Part shown: positions 1-8,309 of the stretch, in pieces | Layout: the number at the start of each line of letters is the position of its first letter | Numbering within the stretch: the first letter of the stretch is position 1 | Assembly (NCBI RefSeq): GCF_900107775.1 | Contig: NZ_FNRF01000006.1 | Location: 62,001-126,000 of the forward strand | DNA: 64,000 nt | Source: Xylanibacter ruminicola | GTDB lineage: Bacteria > Bacteroidota > Bacteroidia > Bacteroidales > Bacteroidaceae | Direction of reading: 5' to 3' | Notes under the pieces: generated by a model | Seen by the model: only the letters and a program-made list of their open reading frames with translations | What the model was told of the DNA's origin: nothing | Databases searched by the model: none | Position numbers and translations under genes: made by a program

Positions 1-608
1 GCCTCCAGCTCAGTGTGGAAACCACGAATCACCATATTCTGGAAACGATCGGCCTGGATCTTTGCCCAGTTATCAATCTCGTTCGATGGGATAATCTCGG
101 TATAGCAAGTCACATCGTTCGAAGTGTAGGCGTTGGTACCCTCAGCACCAATAGCAGCCATCAGCTTGTCGTACTCGTTAGGAATAAAGTACTTGGCAGC
201 CACCTGACTCACTGAGTCGATCTCGTGATATGCCTTTTTACGAGCCTCAGGATCGGTGAGCTTACGATAAGCCTCGTAGCGCTGCTCAATCTCAGCCAGC
301 AATGGGGCCTCAGCCTCTGGGTTACTTGTACCAAACTGCTTGGTGCCCTTAAACATCAGGTGCTCCAGATAGTGAGCCAATCCTGTGGTTTCGGCAGGGT
401 CGTTCTTTGAGCCTGTACGTACGGCTATATAAGTCTGGATACGTGGTTTCTCTGTGTTCACACTCAGGAACACCTTCAGGCCGTTATCCAATGTGTACAT
501 ACGGGTTTGCATCTTGTCGCCGGGAACGGTGACGTACTTGAAATCCTTAGCCTGGACACTCATTCCAAGTGCCATGGCTGCGATAGTCAGTAAAAATTTA
601 GTTTTCAT
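1..608 (-). CDS. M16 family zinc peptidase, partial (N-terminal 202 codons)
   Basis: Secreted or periplasmic metallopeptidase of the insulinase/pitrilysin family. The start codon is at 606-608 and the gene runs off the left edge. The first about 20 residues form a signal peptide ending near VQA. The inverted zinc motif HYLEH lies at residues 79-83 within GLAHYLEHLMFKG, which is diagnostic of active M16 N-terminal domains; the downstream EGTNAYTSNDVTCY stretch also fits the family. A promoter sits 39 nt upstream. The full protein is expected to be much longer, so substrate and whether it is a one- or two-domain-pair form cannot be judged here. Confidence 0.93.
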   Translation of the reverse strand, partial: MKTKFLLTIAAMALGMSVQAKDFKYVTVPGDKMQTRMYTLDNGLKVFLSVNTEKPRIQTYIAVRTGSKNDPAETTGLAHYLEHLMFKGTKQFGTSNPEAEAPLLAEIEQRYEAYRKLTDPEARKKAYHEIDSVSQVAAKYFIPNEYDKLMAAIGAEGTNAYTSNDVTCYTEIIPSNEIDNWAKIQADRFQNMVIRGFHTELE

Positions 609-646
609 TAATAATAAAATATTGATAATAATAATTATTTCAGCCG

Positions 647-677
647 CAAAGGTAGGTATTATTTGCGACATTTGCAA
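647..677 (-). promoter_or_regulatory. Bacteroidetes-type promoter for the M16 peptidase gene
   Basis: Read on the minus strand, TACCTTTG (647-654) matches the TAnnTTTG -7 element and TTG (675-677) lies 20 bp upstream as the -33 element. The predicted leader is about 30 nt. Confidence 0.7.
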
Positions 678-682
678 ATAAA

Positions 683-715
683 AAGGAGCATTTCTTAATA
701 AAAAAAATGCTCCTT
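683..715 (-). terminator. Rho-independent terminator after the GH97 gene
   Basis: An exact 11-bp stem (AAGGAGCATTT, 683-693, with AAATGCTCCTT, 705-715) is followed on the minus strand by TTTTTATTTG. It lies just past the GH97 stop codon and abuts the promoter of the next gene. Confidence 0.8.
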
Positions 716-719
716 GATA

Positions 720-2663
720 TTATTTAATAATCATTCCGCCATTCGGCTGAATAACGACTTTTATCTTTCCCTTCTTATCTTTCTTCAAGGCTGTCTGTAC
801 TGGCTGCATCTGCTTATCGTCAACAAGCAGTTTAGTCAGGTCACCAAATGCCTTCAAATCAAGAGTCAGTGCGAGTGGTTCTTTCTGGGCATTCAAACCA
901 GCGATGTACCACTTGCCATTAGTGGCTTTACGTGCCATCACCACATACTTGCCGGGATAGCCATCAATAAAGCGTGTCTCCTCCCAAGTGGTGGGCAACT
1001 CGCGCAAAAAGTCCATCTCAAACTGGGGCAGCTCCTGCAGGTTGTTTGGCTGCATGGCAACACACTGCACCGAGGTCTGCATGGTAATTCCCGAAGCCAG
1101 TTCGAAGATATCGGTAGTCTTTCGTGAGTGGCGACTCTTGTTATCGGTCGACATAAACTTGTTCATGATAATACCACCCCAGTCCATCGAGGCTGTGGCA
1201 TTACGACAGAAGGGATGCAACGTCAGATCGAAACCCTCGCTGATGGTAGCACCCTCGCCAAAGAACAGGTTCTCCGAAGCCAGCACAGCCTCCGAAGCCA
1301 CAAAGTTAGGATACATACGTTCCCAGCCACGGGGCACGGTACAACCATGGAACACCACCTGCAAACCATGACGATTGGCATCGCTCAGGATATCCTCATA
1401 CAGCTGCATGGTCTCTTGCTTGTCGCCACCGAAGAAATCAACCTTGATACCCTTTACACCAATGCTCTCCAACCAGCTCATCTCCCTTTCGCGGGCAATG
1501 GCGGTGTTCATGCAGTTGCGTGGGGTTTGTGGGGCATCGTTCCAGAAACCATTACTGTTATACCACATCAGCAGGTGTACACCCTTGCTCTGGGCATATT
1601 TCGAGAGTTCGGCAATACGCTCGCGACCAATATTCTGGTCCCACCAGTTATCCACCAGACAGTACTCAAAACCCATGGCCGAAGCCAGATCGATAAAACG
1701 CACCTGATCGTCGTAGTTAATCGAGTTGTCCTGACCAATCAGCCAACTCCAGGTATAACGTCCTGGTTTGTAGTCAGTTGATGCCTGATAGCGGGGCTCA
1801 ACCACATCGTAGCTGATAGTTGTCTCCAGGATTGGCTTCAAAGTGCTGCCCAAGGTAATGGTGCGCCATGGTGTTTCGCCAGGCAGGGGGATAGCAGCGT
1901 GGTCGATACCAAAACCATTATTCTCACCCTTATCGGGATAAGCCACAGTATAACCGCTACCAGCCTGATAGTCGCTCAGATGACTACCGCAATAGCCACC
2001 TGTCACACCCGTCTCGCTCACCAGTGCCCAACCAGTAGGCAGATGGAACAGCGCTGGGAAGATATAGCCATGACCATACTGCGAAGCCTTGTCCATGGGG
2101 GCATCGTTAGAGTAACCCTCCTCGTACGAAGGCTTGGTCTGCTCCCAACCAGTTTCCGGACCAATCTGTGGTGAGATAAAGGTGGTGGTACCCTCAGGGA
2201 AGTTAAAGCCACTCACCTCTGAGAGAATACGCACACGCTTGTACTCACGGCGACGGATAGTCTGTCGTGACATCTGGTAGCGGTAGGCGATATCATTGTC
2301 AGATACCTGGAACAGGATGCTGAACTTTACACCATCCTTGTTCTGCAGATTGATGGTCAAGGCATTGGCCTTGTAATCCACCTTCGAGGCCTTAGTGCCA
2401 CGCATCGAGTAGCTATTAGCTACAGTTGACAATTGAGAATTTACAATTGACAATTCCTTAGTCAGGTCGCCCAGACTGGTTTGCAAACCCAAGGCCGATG
2501 GTGCCAACATCTGCTTACCATCAAGGGTAGCCGTATAACTCAGTTTTCCTTCTGCATCACTCACTGTCACCACCAAACTCCCGTTAGGTGATGAAACACG
2601 AACGTCATCAGCCCAACAAAGGACTGATGACGCCAGCATTATTGATAAAAATATTTTCTTCAA
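720..2663 (-). CDS. Glycoside hydrolase family 97 (retaining-type) glycosidase
   Basis: Predicted periplasmic exo-alpha-glycosidase of 647 aa with an N-terminal signal peptide. The catalytic barrel carries GIKVDFFGGDKQ with Asp409 in the position of the nucleophile of retaining GH97 enzymes (the alpha-galactosidase branch), and Glu458 in VASEAV is a candidate acid/base. The inverting SusB-type branch instead uses paired glutamates, so alpha-galactosidase or a related activity is more likely than SusB-like alpha-glucosidase. It lies 25 nt downstream of nagB and is probably cotranscribed with it. Oddity: residues about 70-80 (ELSIVNSQLST) are encoded by a short AT-rich dispersed repeat inserted in frame. 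Substrate is inferred, family is secure. Confidence 0.9.
   Translation of the reverse strand: MKKIFLSIMLASSVLCWADDVRVSSPNGSLVVTVSDAEGKLSYTATLDGKQMLAPSALGLQTSLGDLTKELSIVNSQLSTVANSYSMRGTKASKVDYKANALTINLQNKDGVKFSILFQVSDNDIAYRYQMSRQTIRRREYKRVRILSEVSGFNFPEGTTTFISPQIGPETGWEQTKPSYEEGYSNDAPMDKASQYGHGYIFPALFHLPTGWALVSETGVTGGYCGSHLSDYQAGSGYTVAYPDKGENNGFGIDHAAIPLPGETPWRTITLGSTLKPILETTISYDVVEPRYQASTDYKPGRYTWSWLIGQDNSINYDDQVRFIDLASAMGFEYCLVDNWWDQNIGRERIAELSKYAQSKGVHLLMWYNSNGFWNDAPQTPRNCMNTAIAREREMSWLESIGVKGIKVDFFGGDKQETMQLYEDILSDANRHGLQVVFHGCTVPRGWERMYPNFVASEAVLASENLFFGEGATISEGFDLTLHPFCRNATASMDWGGIIMNKFMSTDNKSRHSRKTTDIFELASGITMQTSVQCVAMQPNNLQELPQFEMDFLRELPTTWEETRFIDGYPGKYVVMARKATNGKWYIAGLNAQKEPLALTLDLKAFGDLTKLLVDDKQMQPVQTALKKDKKGKIKVVIQPNGGMIIK
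2414..2456. repeat. AT-rich short repeat translated within the GH97 gene
   Basis: Contains TTGACAATTGAGAATT and ACAATTGACAATT. The same word family occurs at 36546-36580 (start of the legI region) and 51080-51120 (upstream of mnmA). Here it lies inside the open frame without breaking it. Confidence 0.65.
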
Positions 2664-2688
2664 AATATTTAATGTTTAATGTTTAATA

Positions 2689-3483
2689 TTACAAAAGCTG
2701 GTCGCTTTCGATATCCTTAAAGTACTTATAGGTGCTAACCTTCAGCTCATCAGCAGCCTCCTCATCGCTCACGATGATACCGTGCTCATGCATCTGCAGA
2801 GCCGAGATGGTCCACATGTGGTTTACAGCACCCTCAACAGCAGCCTGCATAGCGCGAGCCTTACCATGACCATTCACCAGAATCATCACCTCGCGGGCAT
2901 CCATCACGGTACCAACACCTACGGTCAGTGCGTGGGCAGGCACGTTCTCTGGCTTACCACCAAAGAAACGGCTGTTAGCAATACGAGTGTCGGTAGTCAG
3001 TGTCTTCATACGGGTGCGGCTGCGCAGTGATGAACCGGGCTCGTTAAAGGCAATATGACCATCAGGACCGATACCACCGATAAACAGGTCGATGCCACCA
3101 GCCTGCTTAATCATCTCCTCGTAGTGCTTGCACTCAGCCTGCAAGTCAGGCGCATTACCATTCAGAATGTGGATATTCTCCTGAGGGCAGTCGATATGAT
3201 CAAACAGATTGCGGGCCATAAAGGCATGATAACTCTCAGGATGAGCCTCAGGCAGACCTACATACTCGTCCATATTAAAGGTAATCACATTCTTAAACGA
3301 CACCTTACCGGCGCGATTAGCCTCAACCAGTGCATTATACATACCTACTGGCGATGATCCGGTTGGCAATCCCAGCACAAACTTGTGGTCGGGGGTTGGA
3401 TTGAACTCGTTGATACGCTTAATAACGTGGTTAGCAGCCCACTGTGACATTTTCTGATAGTCACTCTGAATAATTACTCTCAT
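2689..3483 (-). CDS. nagB: Glucosamine-6-phosphate deaminase
   Basis: Cytoplasmic enzyme converting glucosamine-6-phosphate to fructose-6-phosphate and ammonia. At 264 aa it is the usual NagB length. [12 protein letters not shown] forms the phosphate-binding loop, FNMDEYVGL carries Asp72, and [14 protein letters not shown] carries Asp141, His143 and Glu148, matching the catalytic residues and numbering of the E. coli enzyme. It is first in a probable two-gene unit with the GH97 gene, linking amino-sugar catabolism with glycan breakdown. A -7 element lies 47 nt upstream. Confidence 0.96.
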   Translation of the reverse strand: MRVIIQSDYQKMSQWAANHVIKRINEFNPTPDHKFVLGLPTGSSPVGMYNALVEANRAGKVSFKNVITFNMDEYVGLPEAHPESYHAFMARNLFDHIDCPQENIHILNGNAPDLQAECKHYEEMIKQAGGIDLFIGGIGPDGHIAFNEPGSSLRSRTRMKTLTTDTRIANSRFFGGKPENVPAHALTVGVGTVMDAREVMILVNGHGKARAMQAAVEGAVNHMWTISALQMHEHGIIVSDEEAADELKVSTYKYFKDIESDQLL

Positions 3484-3529
3484 ACACTATTTGTTTTTAA
3501 GTTTATTTCTATTTCCGTGCAAAAATACA

Positions 3530-3537
3530 ACGAAATA
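3530..3537 (-). promoter_or_regulatory. -7 promoter element for nagB
   Basis: TATTTTTG on the minus strand fits TAnnTTTG. No clear TTG was found at -33, so this is weaker than the other promoters listed. Confidence 0.45.
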
Positions 3538-3540
3538 TTC

Positions 3541-3580
3541 TTTTTAGGCACGGATTAACACGGATTAACATGGATTTTTA
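3541..3580. repeat. Extragenic CACGGATTA repeat, copy A
   Basis: Begins TTTTTAGGCACGGATTA and contains three tandem GGATT words on a roughly 10-bp period. A near-identical copy is at 48031-48070. Both lie between divergent genes and directly upstream of a plus-strand promoter. Confidence 0.75.
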
Positions 3581-3602
3581 GTGATTTTTACGCACTTATT
3601 CG

Positions 3603-3610
3603 TAACTTTG
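3603..3610 (+). promoter_or_regulatory. -7 promoter element for hflX
   Basis: TAACTTTG exactly fits TAnnTTTG and ends only 8 nt before the ATG at 3619, predicting a very short or absent leader. It also overlaps an upstream in-frame GTG, which argues against that GTG as the start. Confidence 0.6.
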
Positions 3611-3618
3611 TGCCCAAT

Positions 3619-4950
3619 ATGAAAGAATTTGTAATATCAGAAGCGAAAGCAGAGACTGCCGTACTGGTGGGACTCATTACCAAGGAACAGAACGAGGCCA
3701 AGACTAAGGAATATCTCGACGAACTCGAGTTCCTGGCAGATACAGCCGGGGCTGTAACCGTGAAGCGATTCACCCAGAAAGTGGGTGGACCCAGTCAAAC
3801 CACCTATGTAGGTAGCGGTAAACTGCTGGAAATCAAGGAATATATCAAGCAATGCCAGGATGCCTACGATGAGTGGCTCGATCAACAGGATGCCTCGCTG
3901 TTTGCCGAGGGTTTGCTCGACGAGTCGAATGCGCCACAGCCAGTAGGTATGGTCATTTTTGATGATGAGCTCAGCGCCAAGCAGATGCGCAACATCGAAA
4001 AGGAGCTACAAGTTAAGATTCTGGATCGCACCTCGCTTATTCTCGATATCTTTGCCATGCGCGCCCAGACAGCCGAGGCCAAGGCCCAGGTAGAGCTGGC
4101 ACAGCATCGCTATATGCTCCCCCGCTTGCAGCGACTCTGGACCCACTTGGAGCGCCAGGGTGGTGGCTCCGGTTCAGGTGGCGGAAAAGGTTCGGTAGGA
4201 CTGCGCGGACCTGGTGAAACCCAGTTGGAGATGGACCGTCGTATCATTCTGCAGCGCATCACCCTGTTGAAGCAGCGTCTGGCCGAGATCGATAAGCAAA
4301 AAACCACCCAGCGTAAGAATCGCGGTCGCCTGATTCGTGTGGCCCTCGTAGGTTATACCAACGTGGGTAAGAGCACCATGATGAACCTGCTGGCCAAGAG
4401 CGAGGTGTTTGCCGAGAACAAGCTCTTTGCCACACTCGATACCACCGTGCGTAAGATGACCATCGATAACCTGCCCTTCCTGTTGGCCGATACCGTTGGA
4501 TTCATCCGCAAGCTGCCCAGCGATCTGGTAGAATCGTTCAAGAGCACCCTCGACGAGGTGCGCGAGGCCGACCTGCTGGTACACGTGGTAGATATCTCCC
4601 ACCCCGACTTCGAGGATCAGATCCGTGTGGTCGAGGAGACCTTAAAAGAGTTAGGTTGTGCCGATAAGCCCGCCATGTTGGTATTCAACAAGATTGATGC
4701 CTATACCTGGGTGGAGAAAGAGGAGGACGACCTGACACCAGCCACCAAGGAGAACATGACTCTCGACGACCTCGAGAAAACCTGGATGGCTCGCACGGGC
4801 GAGAACCAGCACTACTTAGAGTGCCTGTTCATCTCGGCCAAACAAAAGGATAATATTGATGCACTGCGCGACATTCTGTACAAACGAGTACGTGAGCTGC
4901 ATGTGCAGAAATACCCCTATAACGACTTTTTATATCAAGATTATGAGTAA
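3619..4950 (+). CDS. hflX: Ribosome-associated GTPase HflX
   Basis: GTPase that binds the large ribosomal subunit and helps rescue or split stalled ribosomes. The N-terminal HflX domain includes GGKGSVGLRGPGETQLE, the family linker signature. The G domain follows, with G1 GYTNVGKST near residue 245, G3 DTVGF, G4 NKID and a late SAK motif. I chose ATG 3619 because the in-frame GTG at 3610 is the last base of the promoter -7 element. The stop overlaps the start of the next gene by 8 nt, so the two are probably cotranscribed and translationally coupled. About 443 aa. Confidence 0.95.
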   Translation: MKEFVISEAKAETAVLVGLITKEQNEAKTKEYLDELEFLADTAGAVTVKRFTQKVGGPSQTTYVGSGKLLEIKEYIKQCQDAYDEWLDQQDASLFAEGLLDESNAPQPVGMVIFDDELSAKQMRNIEKELQVKILDRTSLILDIFAMRAQTAEAKAQVELAQHRYMLPRLQRLWTHLERQGGGSGSGGGKGSVGLRGPGETQLEMDRRIILQRITLLKQRLAEIDKQKTTQRKNRGRLIRVALVGYTNVGKSTMMNLLAKSEVFAENKLFATLDTTVRKMTIDNLPFLLADTVGFIRKLPSDLVESFKSTLDEVREADLLVHVVDISHPDFEDQIRVVEETLKELGCADKPAMLVFNKIDAYTWVEKEEDDLTPATKENMTLDDLEKTWMARTGENQHYLECLFISAKQKDNIDALRDILYKRVRELHVQKYPYNDFLYQDYE

Positions 4951-6805
4951 TTACAGACAACTAACCCAAAACGAAATCGACGTTTTGGAGAACAATGTGT
5001 GCTGGGCAGAGGACTGGCAACGTGTTTTAGTCGACGAGAACTTTAAACCGTACAACTTCCATCGTGTGATGTTCTATGGCGACATCCGCTTAGGCGCATT
5101 CAACAAGATGGTCGAGGTAAGCAAGGGCTTTACCAAGCACTCTGGTATCAACGATGCCACCCTGCGTAATGTCACGGTAGGTAACGACTGCCTCATCGAA
5201 AAGATTGGCAACTACATCAATAACTACACCATCGGTAACGACTGTTACATATCTAATATATGTACGCTCGAAACCACCGATGATGCCACTTATGGTGAAG
5301 GCTCAGTGATTTCGGTGCTCAACGAGATGGGCGATGGCAATGTAACCATCTTCCGCGAGTTGAACTCACAGTTGGCGTCGTTCATGGTGAAACATAACAA
5401 CGACAAGAACCTGAAGCAAACCCTCCAGCAGATGATCGAGGACGAGCTGCGTGTGTCGCGCCCCGATCGCGGTTATATCGGTAACAACGTAAAGATTATC
5501 AACGCCAAGGATATCACCAACACCATTATCAAAGGCGACTGCGAGATTAGCGGTGCAGCACGCCTCTCAGAGTGTACGGTGATGAGCTCGATGGATGCCC
5601 CTGTGTTTATCGGCACCGGTGTCATCTGCGAGAATTCGATTATCTGCGATGGCTGTTCCATCAACAATTCGGTAAAAATGCAGGATTGCTTTGTGGGCGA
5701 GGCCTGTCAGATTACCAATGGTTTTACCGCCGAGGCCAGCCTCTTCTTTGCCAACTCGTTTATGGCCAATGGCGAGGCATGTGCTGCCTTCTGCGGCCCG
5801 TTCTCAGCCTCTCACCATAAGAGTTCACTGCTGATTGGCGGCGAGTTCTCGTTCTATAACGCAGGCTCAAACACCAACTTCTCAAACCACGCTTATAAGA
5901 TGGGACCCATGCACTATGGTACGCTGGAGCGCGGCACCAAGACCGCCTCGGGCGCTTATGTGCTCATGCCTGCCACTATCGGTGCTTTCTCGGTGTGCTT
6001 CGGTAAGCTGATGCACCACCCCGACACCCGCAATCTGCCATTCAGTTACCTGTTGGCCTACGGCGACGATTGCTATCTGGTGCCAGGTCGTAACATCACC
6101 ACCGTGGGACTATATCGTGATATCAAGAAATGGCCCAAGCGCGATAAGCGTTCTAAGCAGTCGCGTAAGAGTATCATCAATTTCGACTGGCTCTCACCTT
6201 TCACTGTGGGCGAGATTATGCAGGGCATCCAGATCTTGAAGGATCTACGCCATGCTTCAGGTGATAACGTCACTACCTATAATTTCCACGAGTATGTAAT
6301 CAATGCCAGCTCGCTGCGTAAGGGATTAAAGTACTACGACATCGCTTTGCGCATCTATATGGGTGCCGTACTCAAACGCCAGCAAAAGATATCTCCTTCC
6401 TCCTTCCTCCTTCCTCCTACCTCCGAGGTTGGCAAGGGTCGCTGGATCGACATGAGCGGACTGTTGTTGCCCGAGAGCGAAGAGCAGCGCTTGGTCGAGG
6501 ATATCAAGAATGGCGCCTTCGACAATATCCACGAGGTGCTCGACCGCTTTGTTGAGATCAACAACAACTACAGCGATTACCGCTGGGCCTGGAGCTACCA
6601 GATGATTCTTGACTACTACCAGCTCGAAGAACTCGACGAGGCCGCCTGTGAGCGCATTCGTGAGGACTACGTCAGAGCCCGCCGCGCCTGGATTGCCGAG
6701 ATCCGCAAGGATGCCGAAAAGGAATTCCAGATGGGCGATGTCGAGCAGGACGTTTACGAAGACTTCCTCTCCAAACTCGACCACGAGATTGATTATGAGA
6801 ACTAA
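4943..6805 (+). CDS. DUF4954 family protein with left-handed beta-helix repeats
   Basis: A 620-aa cytoplasmic protein of a family restricted largely to Bacteroidetes and spirochaetes (from memory), function unknown. Residues about 80-330 contain hexapeptide-type repeats (for example VTVGNDCLIEKIGNYINNYTIG... style segments) resembling nucleotidyl- or acyltransferase beta-helices. The ATG at 4943 is preferred over an upstream in-frame ATG at 4856 because the family begins near MSNYRQLTQNEI and this start overlaps the hflX stop (ATGAGTAA). Oddity: residues about 484-495 (SPSSFLLPPTSE) are encoded by a heptanucleotide tandem repeat at 6393-6424. Confidence 0.88.
   Translation: MSNYRQLTQNEIDVLENNVCWAEDWQRVLVDENFKPYNFHRVMFYGDIRLGAFNKMVEVSKGFTKHSGINDATLRNVTVGNDCLIEKIGNYINNYTIGNDCYISNICTLETTDDATYGEGSVISVLNEMGDGNVTIFRELNSQLASFMVKHNNDKNLKQTLQQMIEDELRVSRPDRGYIGNNVKIINAKDITNTIIKGDCEISGAARLSECTVMSSMDAPVFIGTGVICENSIICDGCSINNSVKMQDCFVGEACQITNGFTAEASLFFANSFMANGEACAAFCGPFSASHHKSSLLIGGEFSFYNAGSNTNFSNHAYKMGPMHYGTLERGTKTASGAYVLMPATIGAFSVCFGKLMHHPDTRNLPFSYLLAYGDDCYLVPGRNITTVGLYRDIKKWPKRDKRSKQSRKSIINFDWLSPFTVGEIMQGIQILKDLRHASGDNVTTYNFHEYVINASSLRKGLKYYDIALRIYMGAVLKRQQKISPSSFLLPPTSEVGKGRWIDMSGLLLPESEEQRLVEDIKNGAFDNIHEVLDRFVEINNNYSDYRWAWSYQMILDYYQLEELDEAACERIREDYVRARRAWIAEIRKDAEKEFQMGDVEQDVYEDFLSKLDHEIDYEN
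6393..6424 (+). repeat. Heptanucleotide tandem repeat in coding sequence
   Basis: CTCCTTC occurs three times from 6393, then CTCCTAC and CTCC. Loss or gain of one 7-nt unit would shift the DUF4954 reading frame. Confidence 0.8.
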
Positions 6806-6811
6806 CAACAT

Positions 6812-6839
6812 AAATCCCCAGCCGCTTGGCCGGGGATTT
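6812..6839. terminator. Bidirectional hairpin terminator
   Basis: AAATCCCC (6812-6819) pairs with GGGGATTT (6832-6839), with an inner GCC/GGC. It lies between the convergent DUF4954 and transferase genes and is flanked by T-rich sequence. Confidence 0.75.
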
Positions 6840-6840
6840 A

Positions 6841-7257
6841 TTATTTCTTCTGTTTTTCCTTCTTCGCAATAAAGTGATCGATAGTCAGATGTAGCATAAC
6901 ACCCAAGAAGATATCAATCAGCAGAACCAACGTTTTATCCACCTCCAGCTTTACACTGATCACAGTAAAGGCAATCAAGAACACCGTCACTACCAAAAGC
7001 GTAACCATTGTCCAGAATGGCTTCATACCTGTTCGCATCAGCTTATGGTGGATATGGTTCTTATCAGGCGTAAACGGATTCCTGCCTTCACGCATTCTGG
7101 CCAACATCACACGTGGAATATCCATCAGCGGGATAATCATGGTCGAGAAGCCCATCAGCAACATACCTCTGGGGAATCCCATTTTATCCAGACTGGCCAT
7201 ATATACCAACAGGAAGCTCAACAGATAGCCCAACGTCAGACTACCCGTATCGCCCAT
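6841..7257 (-). pseudogene. Detached C-terminal part of the MraY/WecA-like transferase
   Basis: This frame encodes MGDTGSLTLGYLL through the authentic C-terminus ending in KKEKQKK. It is the original 3' end of the gene starting at 8309, separated from it by the 308-bp tandem duplication. It begins with an ATG overlapping the catalytic GDTG motif, so a 138-aa fragment could in principle be made by reinitiation, but it would lack the N-terminal membrane segments and DD motif. Excision of one repeat copy would rejoin it to the upstream gene and give a protein of about 386 aa. Confidence 0.8.
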
Positions 7258-7567
7258 AATACACTGATCACAGTAAAGGCAATCAAGAACACCGTCACTA
7301 CCAAAAGCGTAACCATTGTCCAGAATGGCTTCATACCTGTTCGCATCAGCTTATGGTGGATATGGTTCTTATCAGGCGTAAACGGATTCCTGCCTTCACG
7401 CATTCTGGCCAACATCACACGTGGAATATCCATCAGCGGGATAATCATGGTCGAGAAGCCCATCAGCAACATACCTCTGGGGAATCCCATTTTATCCAGA
7501 CTGGCCATATATACCAACAGGAAGCTCAACAGATAGCCCAACGTCAGACTACCCGTATCGCCCATAA
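6952..7567. repeat. Exact 308-bp tandem duplication
   Basis: Copy 1 is 6952-7259 and copy 2 is 7260-7567, directly adjacent and, by eye, identical throughout. The boundary can slide by a base or so. Because 308 is not a multiple of three, the duplication shifts the reading frame of the transferase gene it lies in. Confidence 0.95.
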
Positions 7568-8309
7568 ATATCTTCTTACCTTTTTCAGCATTGCCAAATA
7601 CATTATAGAACCAGAAAGGCAGCAGCACACCCAGCATACTGAACGAAATCATACAGAACAGATATTGCGCTTTGATGACTGCAGCCATACCTAAAGTAAA
7701 CAGCGAAATCGAACAGAGGCCCGATGCCAGTCCATCCACACCATCTATCAGGTTAATGGCATTGGTGATATAAACCACTAGGAATACGGTGAGCGGCATG
7801 CCTATCCAGGCAGGAATCTCATGCAACCAGAACAGTCCCGACAAATCATGGATCCACAAGCCCGACAAAGGGAACAGCAAGGCGCATAATATCTGCACCA
7901 CAAACTTAGCCTTATACGAAACGCCTATCAAATCATCAGCCACACCGGTCAGGTAGAGAATCATCATACCAACGGCCAACAAGATAAAGCGTGCTATCAG
8001 GATATACACTTGCGAGAAACCGCCATACAGGTGCATCAGCATCCAGATACCGATCGACAAACAGAAGCTCATCAGCAGTACCGGGAAGAATGTAATGCCA
8101 CCCAATCGGGGGATTGGACGCTTATGAACCTTTCGCGCATCCGGAATATCATACAGTTTCTTCTTTCTGCTAATCAGCAATACTCTGGGCACAAACAACC
8201 AACCTAACAAAGCCGATAGTATGAAAGGTACAGCCGACGCATACGTCAGTTTCAGGGCATCCACATCTGCCCCAGCCTTAATCAATATGTCAAATATATA
8301 ATTCAGCAT
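7236..8309 (-). CDS. MraY/WecA-type polyprenyl-phosphate sugar-1-phosphate transferase, C-terminus altered by duplication
   Basis: Integral membrane enzyme family that moves a sugar-1-phosphate from a nucleotide sugar to undecaprenyl phosphate, the first step of a glycan repeat unit. Motifs: ADDL with Asp125-Asp126, NLIDGVDGLASG around 187-197, GDTGS at 250-254 and the histidine motif HIHHK at 316-320, with about ten membrane segments. All known motifs lie before residue 350. After that the duplication replaces the natural tail (KLEVDKT...) with LWAIRVV and a stop, removing about 36 residues including a last membrane helix. The start overlaps the upstream paralogue by 7 nt. Whether the shortened 357-aa product is active is unknown. 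Confidence 0.88.
   Translation of the reverse strand: MLNYIFDILIKAGADVDALKLTYASAVPFILSALLGWLFVPRVLLISRKKKLYDIPDARKVHKRPIPRLGGITFFPVLLMSFCLSIGIWMLMHLYGGFSQVYILIARFILLAVGMMILYLTGVADDLIGVSYKAKFVVQILCALLFPLSGLWIHDLSGLFWLHEIPAWIGMPLTVFLVVYITNAINLIDGVDGLASGLCSISLFTLGMAAVIKAQYLFCMISFSMLGVLLPFWFYNVFGNAEKGKKIFMGDTGSLTLGYLLSFLLVYMASLDKMGFPRGMLLMGFSTMIIPLMDIPRVMLARMREGRNPFTPDKNHIHHKLMRTGMKPFWTMVTLLVVTVFLIAFTVISVLWAIRVV

Noticed and set aside
3610..3618. GTG start for hflX
   Set aside because: Its first base is the last base of the -7 promoter element, so it would lie at or before the transcription start.
4856..4942. Upstream ATG for the DUF4954 gene
   Set aside because: It lies inside hflX and adds residues not expected in the family; ATG 4943 overlaps the hflX stop in a typical coupled arrangement.
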